From Streptococcus sp. k-402 (GTDB taxonomy: Bacteria; Bacillota; Bacilli; Lactobacillales; Streptococcaceae): DNA of 44,718 nucleotides. The position numbers and the translations under genes are program-made. Where the stretch lies: the NCBI RefSeq assembly GCF_013277515.1, contig NZ_VMNB01000001.1:18179-62896 (forward strand), given 5' to 3'. The notes under the pieces are model-generated. The model made no database searches. It had not been told where the DNA came from and saw only the letters and a list, made by a program, of their open reading frames with translations. This document shows positions 33,435-41,713 of the stretch, piece by piece; within the stretch, counting starts at the first letter, position 1; every line of letters begins with the position of its first letter.

Positions 33435-34151
33435 TTAGTGATCACGGTCACATGAGATGAATTTAATCTTGTAATAATCAGATCGTTTGTAAGTTTCACT
33501 GTATCCTAAAACTTGACCAGTTGATTCGAGTTTGGTGATTTTAGTTTGTAGGACAGTAGGGAATTGTTCATCGACTCCGAGGACTGAAGCCGCATGTTCT
33601 GGAGTTGGAAAGACTATTTCATTGATTTCTTCAAAGTGTTCATCATTCATGTGAATGTGGTAGTCTAACTTGAAACGGTTATAGATGGAACTATAGTATT
33701 CAAGGTTTGGATAATTTGCGTTGATATATTGTTCTGGGATGTAGGATGTATGGTAGATATAAACGACACCGTTTGATTCGCGGATACGTTCAATCTTGTA
33801 GTAGAATTGATCGCCGCGTAGACCCAATTTTTCCAAGTAAACGAGCTTGTTTCCGCGTTCAATTGAAAGAACAGTTACCTTATCATCTTTAGCATTAAAG
33901 AGTTCAATATCTGAAAACTCTACAAGCTTGTGTTTGCGTGCACGTGAAACGAAGGTTCCTTTTCCTTGTTGGCGGACAATATAGCCATCTTTAGCAAGGT
34001 CGTTTAAGGCGCGGACAACTGTGATAGAACTGACATCGTACATTGAAATGAGCTCTGCTTCAGTGTAAAATTTATCTCCACTGCTAAACTGCCCAGAGAT
34101 GATTTTATTTTTTAATTCGTCTTTTATGTATTGATATTTGGGAATTGCCAT
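33435..34151 (-). CDS. GntR-family (HutC/FarR subfamily) transcriptional regulator of the bgaC operon
   Basis: A 238-residue regulator. The N-terminal winged helix-turn-helix (about 1-70) has SVSSITVVRAL-type sequence (YDVSSITVVRALNDLAKDGY) and the wing QGKGTFV. A UTRA effector-binding domain fills the rest. I use the ATG at 34151 because AGAGG lies eight bases upstream on the minus strand; an in-frame start 14 codons earlier lacks conservation. It is divergent from the beta-galactosidase/PTS operon and is expected to repress it until a sugar-phosphate ligand binds. The equivalent pneumococcal gene has been called bgaR. Confidence 0.88.
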   Translation of the reverse strand: MAIPKYQYIKDELKNKIISGQFSSGDKFYTEAELISMYDVSSITVVRALNDLAKDGYIVRQQGKGTFVSRARKHKLVEFSDIELFNAKDDKVTVLSIERGNKLVYLEKLGLRGDQFYYKIERIRESNGVVYIYHTSYIPEQYINANYPNLEYYSSIYNRFKLDYHIHMNDEHFEEINEIVFPTPEHAASVLGVDEQFPTVLQTKITKLESTGQVLGYSETYKRSDYYKIKFISCDRDH

Positions 34152-34418
34152 ATTTTTACCTCTATTTTCCTTCTCCACAGAAAATTTTACCATAAAAGCG
34201 AAAAAAATAGTAGTCTTTTGAATAAAAAATTAGAAAAATAGTTTGAAAAATTAAGGTACATAAGCATTACTCATATTTTATAAATGTATTTTATGCAAAA
34301 TTATTTTAGGTTCTCTATTCCGAATTTAAAGAGCGTTTGAAATGGGTCTGAAAATGTTTGAAACTAATTGAACGTGTGTATAATAGTAAAATTCCAGTAA
34401 ATATTCCTACAATTTCTA

Positions 34419-34447
34419 TTGACAATTCAAACAGATTGGTTTATAAT
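34419..34447 (+). promoter_or_regulatory. Consensus promoter of the bgaC operon
   Basis: Perfect TTGACA (34419-34424) and perfect TATAAT (34442-34447) with a 17-base spacer. A promoter this strong implies tight control by a repressor. Confidence 0.9.
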
Positions 34448-34462
34448 TACTATAACAACAAA

Positions 34463-34476
34463 TGAAAGCGTAAACT
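34463..34476 (+). promoter_or_regulatory. cre site (CcpA operator) upstream of bgaC
   Basis: TGAAAGCGTAAACT matches the Gram-positive cre consensus TGWAARCGYTWWCW at 13 of 14 positions. It lies just downstream of the -10, where bound CcpA would block transcription when glucose is present. Confidence 0.75.
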
Positions 34477-34498
34477 TTCGCGGTCAGAGGGTAGTTTT

Positions 34499-36286
34499 AT
34501 GACACGATTTGAGATACGAGATGATTTCTATCTCGATGGAAAATCATTTAAGATTTTATCTGGCGCCATTCATTATTTTAGGGTTCCTCCAGAAGATTGG
34601 TATCATTCGCTCTATAACTTGAAGGCTCTTGGCTTTAATACGGTAGAGACTTATGTTGCTTGGAATTTACACGAGCCTCGTGAGGGCGAGTTTCACTTTG
34701 AAGGAGCTCTGGATTTGGAGCGGTTTCTTCAGACAGCACAAGATTTGGGTCTCTACGCTATCGTACGTCCGTCACCATTTATCTGTGCGGAGTGGGAATT
34801 TGGTGGTTTACCAGCTTGGCTCTTAACCAAAGACATGAGGATTCGTTCCTCAGATCCTGCCTATATTGAGGATGTCGGTTGCTACTATGACCAGCTCTTG
34901 TCACGATTGGTTCCACATTTGTTGGACAATGGTGGCAATATCCTCATGATGCAGGTTGAAAATGAGTATGGTTCTTATGGAGAAGATAAGGCTTACCTGA
35001 GAGCAATTCGACAGCTAATGGAAGAGCGTGGTGTAACCTGTCCCCTCTTTACATCAGATGGTCCATGGAGAGCTACTCTGAAAGCTGGAACCTTAATCGA
35101 AGATGACCTCTTTGTAACAGGGAACTTTGGTTCTAAAGCTCCATATAACTTTTCACAGATGCAGGAATTCTTTGATGAACATGGTAAGAAATGGCCACTC
35201 ATGTGTATGGAGTTCTGGGATGGCTGGTTTAATCGTTGGAAAGAACCGATTATCACGCGAGATCCTAAGGAATTGGCAGATGCAGTTCGAGAAGTTCTGG
35301 AGCAAGGTTCTATCAATCTATACATGTTTCATGGTGGGACAAACTTTGGTTTCATGAATGGTTGTTCGGCTCGAGGGACTTTGGACCTGCCACAAGTTAC
35401 GTCTTATGATTACGATGCCCTTCTTGATGAAGAAGGAAATCCAACTGCTAAATATCTGGCAGTCAAGAAGATGATGGCAACACATTTTCCAGAGTATCCG
35501 CAGTTGGAACCACTCTACAAGGAGAGTATGGAGTTGGATGCTATTCCACTAGTTGAAAAAGTTTCCTTGTTTGAAACCTTAGATAGCTTGTCAAGTCCGA
35601 TAGAAAGTCTCTATCCTCAAAAGATGGAGGAGTTGGGACAAAGCTATGGCTACCTACTCTATCGAACAGAAACAAACTGGGATGCAGAAGAAGAAAGACT
35701 TCGTATCATTGATGGTCGAGATAGGGCTCAGCTGTATGTCGATGGTCAATGGGTTAAAACCCAATATCAGACAGAGATTGGGGAAGATATTTTTTATCAA
35801 GGCGAAAAGAAAGCGTTATCTAGGATTGATGTCTTGATAGAAAATATGGGGCGTGTCAACTATGGTCATAAGTTCTTAGCGGATACGCAACGTAAGGGAA
35901 TTCGGACAGGGGTTTGTAAGGATTTGCACTTCTTACTAAACTGGAAACACTATCCACTCCCACTAGATAATCCTGAGAAAATTGATTTTTCAAAAGGATG
36001 GACTCAAGGACAACCAGCCTTTTACGCTTATGACTTTACAGTTCAAGAGCCAAAAGATACTTACCTAGACTTATCTGAGTTTGGTAAGGGAGTTGCCTTT
36101 GTAAACGGGCAGAATCTAGGACGTTTTTGGAACGTCGGCCCGACCCTCTCACTTTATATCCCTCATAGCTATCTCAAGGAAGGTGCCAATCGTATCATCA
36201 TCTTTGAAACAGAAGGTCAATATAAAGAAGAGATTCATTTAACTCGTAAACCTACACTAAAACACATAAAGGGGGAAAACTTATGA
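34499..36286 (+). CDS. bgaC: Beta-galactosidase BgaC (GH35)
   Basis: A 595-residue GH35 enzyme that removes terminal beta-1,3-linked galactose from host-type glycans. The acid/base is E156 in QVENEYG and the nucleophile is E238 in MEFWDGW; W240 and W243 beside it shape specificity. The TIM barrel covers roughly 1-320, with beta-sandwich domains behind. No signal peptide is visible, although the pneumococcal enzyme has been reported at the cell surface. Its stop overlaps the EIIB start (ATGA), so sugar cleavage and uptake genes are coupled. Control is by the upstream promoter, the cre site and the divergent GntR protein. Confidence 0.95.
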   Translation: MTRFEIRDDFYLDGKSFKILSGAIHYFRVPPEDWYHSLYNLKALGFNTVETYVAWNLHEPREGEFHFEGALDLERFLQTAQDLGLYAIVRPSPFICAEWEFGGLPAWLLTKDMRIRSSDPAYIEDVGCYYDQLLSRLVPHLLDNGGNILMMQVENEYGSYGEDKAYLRAIRQLMEERGVTCPLFTSDGPWRATLKAGTLIEDDLFVTGNFGSKAPYNFSQMQEFFDEHGKKWPLMCMEFWDGWFNRWKEPIITRDPKELADAVREVLEQGSINLYMFHGGTNFGFMNGCSARGTLDLPQVTSYDYDALLDEEGNPTAKYLAVKKMMATHFPEYPQLEPLYKESMELDAIPLVEKVSLFETLDSLSSPIESLYPQKMEELGQSYGYLLYRTETNWDAEEERLRIIDGRDRAQLYVDGQWVKTQYQTEIGEDIFYQGEKKALSRIDVLIENMGRVNYGHKFLADTQRKGIRTGVCKDLHFLLNWKHYPLPLDNPEKIDFSKGWTQGQPAFYAYDFTVQEPKDTYLDLSEFGKGVAFVNGQNLGRFWNVGPTLSLYIPHSYLKEGANRIIIFETEGQYKEEIHLTRKPTLKHIKGENL

Positions 36287-36759
36287 CAATTGTAGGATGC
36301 CGTATCGATGGACGTTTGATCCATGGACAAGTAGCCAATCTTTGGGCTGGGAAACTAAATGTTTCACGCATTATGGTTGTAGACGACGAAGTTGTCAACA
36401 ACGATATTGAAAAGAGTGGTTTGAAACTTGCGACACCACCAGGTGTGAAACTCAGTATATTGCCAGTTGAGAAAGCCGCAGCCAATATTCTTGCTGGTAA
36501 ATACGATAGCCAACGTCTCTTTATCGTGGCTCGTAAACCAGACCGCTTCCTTGGTTTGGTAGAAGCAGGTGTACCACTTGAAACCCTTAATGTTGGGAAT
36601 ATGTCTCAAACACCAGAAACTCGTTCTATTACACGTTCTATCAACGTAGTAGACAAGGATGTGGAAGACTTCCACAAATTGGCAGAAAAAGGTGTTAAAC
36701 TTACTGCTCAAATGGTTCCAAATGATCCAATTTCAGACTTTTTGAGCTTATTAAAATAG
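36283..36759 (+). CDS. PTS mannose/sorbose-family EIIB component
   Basis: A 158-residue cytoplasmic EIIB of the mannose superfamily. The phosphorylated histidine is H14 in CRIDGRLIHGQVANLW. It passes phosphate from EIIA to the incoming sugar. It overlaps bgaC by four bases and is followed by EIIC, EIID and EIIA. The likely substrate is a galactose- or amino-sugar-containing product of host glycan breakdown, inferred from bgaC and agaS. Confidence 0.94.
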   Translation: MTIVGCRIDGRLIHGQVANLWAGKLNVSRIMVVDDEVVNNDIEKSGLKLATPPGVKLSILPVEKAAANILAGKYDSQRLFIVARKPDRFLGLVEAGVPLETLNVGNMSQTPETRSITRSINVVDKDVEDFHKLAEKGVKLTAQMVPNDPISDFLSLLK

Positions 36760-36785
36760 GAAAAAATTTTTAGGAGGTCATTGTT

Positions 36786-37691
36786 ATGATACAATGGTGG
36801 CAAATTTTACTTCTCACTTTGTACTCAGCTTATCAAATCTGTGATGAGTTGACGATCGTTTCATCTGCAGGTTCCCCTGTATTTGCTGGTTTCATTACTG
36901 GTTTAATCATGGGAGATGTGACTACTGGTTTACTTATCGGTGGTAACTTGCAACTGTTCGTTCTTGGGGTTGGTACCTTCGGTGGTGCTTCTCGTATCGA
37001 CGCAACTTCTGGTGCGGTTCTTGCGACAGCCTTCTCTGTTTCACAGGGAATTGATGCACCGCTTGCAATTACTACAATCGCTGTACCAGTAGCAGCTCTC
37101 TTGACTTACTTCGACGTTCTTGGACGTATGACTACTACCTTCTTCGCTCACCGTGTGGATGCTGCCATCGAACGCTTTGACTATAAAGGTATTGAACGCA
37201 ACTACTTGCTTGGTGCGATTCCGTGGGCTCTATCTCGTGCCCTTCCAGTCTTCTTTGCACTTGCTTTTGGTGGTGAATTTGTACAAGGCGTAGTAGACTT
37301 CGTTACAAAATACCAATGGGTTGCAGATGGTTTGACACTTGCAGGACGTATGCTTCCAGGTCTTGGATTTGCAATCTTGCTTCGTTACCTTCCAGTTAAA
37401 CGTAACCTTCACTACCTTGCTATGGGATTTGGTTTGACAGCTATGTTGACTGTTCTTTACTCATATGTAACAGGTCTTGGTGGCGCTGTTGCTGGTATCG
37501 TAGGTACTCTTCCTGCTGAAGTTGCTGAAAAGATTGGTTTCGTGAACAACTTCAAAGGTTTGTCTATGATTGGTATTTCTATCGTAGGTATTTTCCTTGC
37601 AGTGCTTCACTTCAAAAATAGCCAAAAAGTAGCTGTAGCAGCACCTTCTACACCATCAGAAAGTGGGGAAATCGAAGATGACGAATTCTAA
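36786..37691 (+). CDS. PTS mannose/sorbose-family EIIC component
   Basis: A 301-residue membrane permease subunit. It has multiple helices and the family's GLIMGDVTTGLLIGGNLQL and GGASRIDATSGAV motifs near the N-terminus. With EIID it forms the sugar-translocating channel. A strong AGGAGG ribosome-binding site precedes the ATG. The C-terminal tail is acidic and overlaps the EIID gene by 14 bases. Confidence 0.94.
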   Translation: MIQWWQILLLTLYSAYQICDELTIVSSAGSPVFAGFITGLIMGDVTTGLLIGGNLQLFVLGVGTFGGASRIDATSGAVLATAFSVSQGIDAPLAITTIAVPVAALLTYFDVLGRMTTTFFAHRVDAAIERFDYKGIERNYLLGAIPWALSRALPVFFALAFGGEFVQGVVDFVTKYQWVADGLTLAGRMLPGLGFAILLRYLPVKRNLHYLAMGFGLTAMLTVLYSYVTGLGGAVAGIVGTLPAEVAEKIGFVNNFKGLSMIGISIVGIFLAVLHFKNSQKVAVAAPSTPSESGEIEDDEF

Positions 37692-38493
37692 TTACAAACT
37701 AACAAAAGAAGATTTTAATCAAATCAACAAACGTAGCTTGTTTACTTTCCAATTAGGTTGGAACTACGAACGTATGCAAGCTTCTGGTTACCTTTATATG
37801 ATCTTGCCTCAATTGCGTAAAATGTATGGGGATGGAACTCCTGAATTGAAAGAAATGATGAAAGTTCATACTCAATTCTTCAATACTTCACCATTCTTCC
37901 ATACCATTATCGCTGGTTTTGACCTTGCCATGGAAGAAAAAGATGGTGTGGGTTCAAAAGACGCCGTTAACGGTATCAAGACAGGTTTGATGGGGCCATT
38001 CGCTCCTCTTGGAGATACAATCTTTGGTTCACTTGTACCTGCTATCATGGGGTCAGTCGCAGCAACTATGGCTATCGCTGGCCAACCTTGGGGTATCTTC
38101 CTTTGGATTGCAGTTGCAGTAGCGTATGACATCTTCCGTTGGAAACAGTTGGAATTTGCCTACAAAGAAGGGGTTAACCTTATCAACAACATGCAAAGTA
38201 CCTTGACAGCTTTGATTGACGCTGCATCTGTACTTGGTGTCTTCATGATGGGTGCTCTTGTAGCAACAATGATCAACTTTGAAATTTCTTACAAGTTGCC
38301 AATCGGTGAAAAGATGATTGATTTCCAAGACATCTTGAACCAAATCTTCCCACGTTTGCTTCCAGCAATCTTTACTGCCTTTATCTTCTGGTTGCTTGGT
38401 AAGAAAGGTATGACTTCTACTAAAGCTATCGGTATCATTATCGCTCTTGCAGTAGGTCTTTCTGCCCTTGGTCACTTTGCATTTGGAATGTAA
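37678..38493 (+). CDS. PTS mannose/sorbose-family EIID component
   Basis: A 271-residue membrane subunit. The N-terminal amphipathic region NYERMQASGYLYMILPQLRKM, the FFNTSPFFHTIIAGFDLAMEE motif and the GLMGPFAPLGD motif are typical of EIID proteins. C-terminal helices follow. I chose the ATG at 37678 inside the end of EIIC; a GTG five codons earlier is possible. Overlap with EIIC implies coupled translation. Confidence 0.94.
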   Translation: MTNSNYKLTKEDFNQINKRSLFTFQLGWNYERMQASGYLYMILPQLRKMYGDGTPELKEMMKVHTQFFNTSPFFHTIIAGFDLAMEEKDGVGSKDAVNGIKTGLMGPFAPLGDTIFGSLVPAIMGSVAATMAIAGQPWGIFLWIAVAVAYDIFRWKQLEFAYKEGVNLINNMQSTLTALIDAASVLGVFMMGALVATMINFEISYKLPIGEKMIDFQDILNQIFPRLLPAIFTAFIFWLLGKKGMTSTKAIGIIIALAVGLSALGHFAFGM

Positions 38494-38499
38494 TTCCTT

Positions 38500-38904
38500 A
38501 TGACCAAATCATTAATTTTGGTGAGCCATGGTCGCTTCTGTGAGGAGCTTAAAGGTAGCACAGAAATGATTATGGGCCCACAAGACAACATTTACACAGT
38601 AGCTCTTCTTCCAGAAGATGGACCAGAAGAATTTACTGCAAAATTTGAAGCTGCTATTGAAGGATTGGATGATTTCCTAGTCTTTGCGGATCTTCTCGGT
38701 GGAACACCATGTAACGTGATAAGCCGTTTGATTATGGAAGGTCGTGACATCGAACTTTATGCAGGGATGAATCTTCCAATGGTGATTGAATTTATCAATG
38801 CGAGCCTTACAGGCGCAGATGCGGACTATAAGAGCCGTGCTGCAGAAAGCATTGTGAAAGTTAATGACCTGTTAGCGGGCTTCGATGATGAAGAAGATGA
38901 ATAA
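38500..38904 (+). CDS. PTS mannose-family EIIA component
   Basis: A 134-residue cytoplasmic EIIA. The phosphohistidine is H10 in LILVSHGRF, which receives phosphate from HPr. The DLLGGTPCNV motif is family-typical. The acidic C-terminus (DDEEDE) ends directly at a BOX element, which may separate this gene from agaS. Confidence 0.93.
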   Translation: MTKSLILVSHGRFCEELKGSTEMIMGPQDNIYTVALLPEDGPEEFTAKFEAAIEGLDDFLVFADLLGGTPCNVISRLIMEGRDIELYAGMNLPMVIEFINASLTGADADYKSRAAESIVKVNDLLAGFDDEEDE

Positions 38905-39054
38905 TACTCTTCGAAAATCTCTTTAAACCATACTAGTGTCTCCTTGCCGTATAGATGTTACTGACTTCGTCAGTTCTATCTACAACCTCAAAACAGTGTT
39001 TTGAGCAGCCTGCGGCTAGTTTCCTAGTTTGCTCTTTGATTTTCATTGAGTATA
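38904..39054 (+). repeat. BOX element, A-B-C type
   Basis: boxA begins ATACTCTTCGAAAATCTC and is diverged in its core. boxB contains TTACTGACTTCGTCAGTTC and a CAAAACAGTGTTTTGAG hairpin. boxC ends TTTGATTTTCATTGAGTATA. It starts at the stop codon of the EIIA gene. Confidence 0.9.
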
Positions 39055-39264
39055 CGATGTGATAACGTGAAAATCATAGGGAAAATAGGCGATAGGAGGA
39101 TGGAGCGATGCTCCGACGATAATCGGTCTTTTTCCCAAAGATTTTAGTTGGAACTCGATTCAATTCATGTGACAACGTGAACATCGTCAGAATAACTTAT
39201 ATAGAATATACATGGGAATGGGGCTTACTCCCATTCCCATATTTAATAGAAAAAGAGGAACTCA
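39055..39264 (+). promoter_or_regulatory. Leader region of agaS with direct repeats and hairpins
   Basis: Two 19-base direct repeats, ATGTGATAACGTGAAAATC (39057-39075) and ATGTGACAACGTGAACATC (39167-39185), flank a hairpin-rich segment: GGGAAAA pairs with TTTTCCC, and GGAGC-GAT-GCTCC lies inside. A further 11-bp stem ATGGGAATGGG/CCCATTCCCAT (39212-39240) lies just before the agaS ribosome-binding site. No T run follows it. This may be an attenuator-like leader or the scar of a small element. Confidence 0.5.
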
Positions 39265-40431
39265 ATGCTACATTATACAAAAGAAGACTTACTCGAATTG
39301 GGTGCAGAAATCACTACACGTGAAATTTACCAACAGCCTGATGTATGGAAAGAAGCTTTTGAATCTTATCAAGCAAAACGTGAAGAAATTGCAGCCTTCC
39401 TACAAGGAATTGCTGATAAACATGACTATATCAAGGTTATTTTGACGGGTGCTGGGACTTCTGCTTATGTGGGAGATACCTTGCTACCTTACTTTAAGGA
39501 AGTCTATGACGAACGCAAATGGAATTTCAATGCCATTGCGACCACAGATATTGTTGCCAATCCAGAAACTTATTTGAAAAAAGATGTGGCAACTGTACTT
39601 GTATCCTTTGCTCGTAGTGGGAACTCGCCTGAAAGTGTGGCGACTGTTGATTTGGCCAAGGCCTTGGTGGATGAGCTTTACCAAGTGACGATTACTTGTG
39701 CAGCGGACGGTAAGTTGGCTCTTCAAGCTCATGGAGATGACCGCAATCTCTTGCTTTTGCAACCAGCTGCCTCTAATGATGCTGGATTTGCCATGACCTC
39801 TAGCTTTACGTCTATGATGTTAACAGCTCTCTTGGTCTTTGATCCTACAGAATTTGCTGTGAAAGCTGAACGTTTTGAAGTTGTATCTAGTCTTGCCCGT
39901 AAAGTTTTAGATAATGCAGAAGATGTCAAAGAGCTTGTTGACCTCGACTTTAATCGTGTCATCTATCTAGGCGCTGGTCCTTTCTTTGGACTTGCTCATG
40001 AAGCTCAGCTCAAGATTTTGGAATTGACAGCTGGCCAAGTGGCGACCATGTATGAAAGCCCAGTTGGCTTCCGTCACGGTCCAAAATCTCTTATCAACGA
40101 AGATACAGTTGTCTTGGTCTTTGGTACAAGGACAGACTACACTCGTAAGTACGACTTGGACTTGGTTCGTGAAGTTGCTGGTGACCAGATTGCTCGTCGT
40201 GTTGTGCTTTTGAGTGATCAAGCCTTTGGTCTTGAAAATGTCAAAGAAGTGGCCCTTGGTTGTGGCGATGTCTTGAATGATATTTACCGTGTCTTCCCTT
40301 ACATCGTTTATGCCCAACTCTTTGCCCTATTGACTTCACTCAAGGTAGAAAATAAACCTGATACGCCTTCTCCTACAGGTACAGTAAACCGTGTGGTACA
40401 AGGTGTTATCATCCACGAATATCAAAAGTAA
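39265..40431 (+). CDS. agaS: SIS-domain sugar isomerase/deaminase AgaS
   Basis: A 388-residue protein with two SIS domains. The first (about 40-190) has TGAGTSAYVGDTL and SFARSGNSPESVATV phosphosugar-binding loops. The second contains GAGPFFGLAHEAQLKILELT and ESPVGFRHGPKSLI. Family members act on galactosamine-6-phosphate as isomerase/deaminase. In this operon it would process an amino-sugar phosphate delivered by the PTS. AGAGG precedes the ATG. Confidence 0.92.
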   Translation: MLHYTKEDLLELGAEITTREIYQQPDVWKEAFESYQAKREEIAAFLQGIADKHDYIKVILTGAGTSAYVGDTLLPYFKEVYDERKWNFNAIATTDIVANPETYLKKDVATVLVSFARSGNSPESVATVDLAKALVDELYQVTITCAADGKLALQAHGDDRNLLLLQPAASNDAGFAMTSSFTSMMLTALLVFDPTEFAVKAERFEVVSSLARKVLDNAEDVKELVDLDFNRVIYLGAGPFFGLAHEAQLKILELTAGQVATMYESPVGFRHGPKSLINEDTVVLVFGTRTDYTRKYDLDLVREVAGDQIARRVVLLSDQAFGLENVKEVALGCGDVLNDIYRVFPYIVYAQLFALLTSLKVENKPDTPSPTGTVNRVVQGVIIHEYQK

Positions 40432-40477
40432 GACAGTGTTTATGAATTCTTGACAAGAGGATTTGTATATTATCAGG

Positions 40478-40517
40478 CAAACCATAGATTGTCAAGGCGC
40501 TTTCTATGGTTTGTTTG
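40478..40517 (+). terminator. Hairpin after agaS, possible terminator
   Basis: CAAACCATAGA (40478-40488) pairs perfectly with TCTATGGTTTG (40503-40513). The following TTTGCTTG is only moderately T-rich, so partial read-through into galM is likely. Confidence 0.5.
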
Positions 40518-40546
40518 CTTGATAGAAATAGTAAAAGGAGAACAGA

Positions 40547-41584
40547 ATGAAAGCATACACAGAGCGTGTATTTGGAAATATTGAGGGCAAGGATGTCTTG
40601 GCCTATCGCTTTGAGACAGACGGTGGCTACCAACTTGAGGTTATGACTTATGGTGCGACCATCTTGCGCTATGTCACGCCTGACAAGGCTGGAAATTTTG
40701 CCAATGTAATCTTGGGATTTGATGACTTTGCTAGCTATGTAGGCAATAGTCCCAAGCATGGAGCTAGTGTAGGTCCTGTAGCAGGACGTATTGCAGGTGC
40801 GACCTTTGAGCTTAATGGCAAGACTTATGGCCTTGAAGTCAACAATGCTAGCAACTGTAACCACAGTGGTTCAACTGGTTGGGATTCTAGTTTGTTTGAA
40901 CTAGTTGAAGTAAGCGACCATGGTTTGACCCTCTACACAGAGCGTACAGATGGGACAGGAGGATTTCCTGGGAACCTCAAGATTTGGATCAGTTATCACT
41001 TGGAAGAAACTGGTGCCTATGAAATCAGCTACAAGGTAACAACAGATCAGGATACGCTGGTTAATCCAACCAACCACAGCTATTTCAACTTGTCTGGTGA
41101 TTTCACGCAGACGATTGACCGCCATGTCTTCCAGCTAAATACAGAGGGGATTTACCCAATCGCTCCCGACGGTGTTCCTGCCAAAACTCCAGATGCTAAT
41201 CGTGATGTGGTTAAACACATCTACAATGGTGCCTTATTGAAAGACATCTTTGCAGAAGAAGATGAGCAAATCCAGTTGGTATCAGGTTTAGATCATCCAT
41301 TTGCTCTCCCTGTAGGTCATGACAATGCTGGTTTCCTTTATGACCAAAACTCAGGTCGTTTCCTGCTCTTCAAAACAGAGGCTCCTTGTTTTGTAGTCTA
41401 CACAGCAAACTTTGTGGATGAGAGTGTACTTGTGGCTGGTCAGCCAATGGTACAGCACAATGGGATTGCCCTTGAAGCGCAAGCTTTACCAGATGCCATT
41501 CATAGCGACCTCAAAGACCAAGTCATTCTTAAAGCCGGTCAAACCTTTACAAGTAAGACACGTTATGAGCTTGTTGTGAAATAA
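40547..41584 (+). CDS. galM: Aldose 1-epimerase (galactose mutarotase)
   Basis: A 345-residue GalM that interconverts alpha and beta anomers of galactose released by beta-galactosidase. The catalytic histidine lies in NPTNHSYFNLSG and the catalytic glutamate near GIALEAQALPD; VGRxAxR-like VGPVAGRIAGA is the N-terminal substrate loop. AAAGGAG precedes the ATG. It ends the sugar utilisation group. Confidence 0.94.
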   Translation: MKAYTERVFGNIEGKDVLAYRFETDGGYQLEVMTYGATILRYVTPDKAGNFANVILGFDDFASYVGNSPKHGASVGPVAGRIAGATFELNGKTYGLEVNNASNCNHSGSTGWDSSLFELVEVSDHGLTLYTERTDGTGGFPGNLKIWISYHLEETGAYEISYKVTTDQDTLVNPTNHSYFNLSGDFTQTIDRHVFQLNTEGIYPIAPDGVPAKTPDANRDVVKHIYNGALLKDIFAEEDEQIQLVSGLDHPFALPVGHDNAGFLYDQNSGRFLLFKTEAPCFVVYTANFVDESVLVAGQPMVQHNGIALEAQALPDAIHSDLKDQVILKAGQTFTSKTRYELVVK

Positions 41585-41652
41585 AAGAATCATTGCGCCT
41601 ACTTTTGGGATTTAGGAATAGGTAAGCAAAGACAAATAGTAGGAAAATATGA

Positions 41653-41658
41653 TATAAT
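41653..41658 (+). promoter_or_regulatory. Extended -10 promoter of the CAP-domain choline-binding protein gene
   Basis: TGATATAAT combines TGN with a perfect -10 at 41653-41658, 56 bases before the gene. The -35 region is poor. Confidence 0.6.
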
Positions 41659-41713
41659 TAGGTGTTAAAAAGTATTTATCAAGATACGATTCAAAAGATA
41701 TAAGGAGTAAACA

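Larger units (their letters stand above)
34152..34498. promoter_or_regulatory. Divergent control region between the GntR regulator and bgaC
   Basis: About 350 bases of AT-rich DNA. The right end carries the bgaC promoter and cre site listed separately. A second TATAAT (34379-34384) with TTGAAA 15 bases upstream is a weak alternative promoter. Two GTTTGAAA direct repeats lie around 34335 and 34356. A GntR operator is expected here but could not be identified with confidence. Confidence 0.4.

Noticed and set aside
37230..37412. Antisense ORF within the EIIC gene
   Set aside because: The composition (Lys/Cys-rich) and position mark it as the complement of a membrane-protein gene, not a real product.
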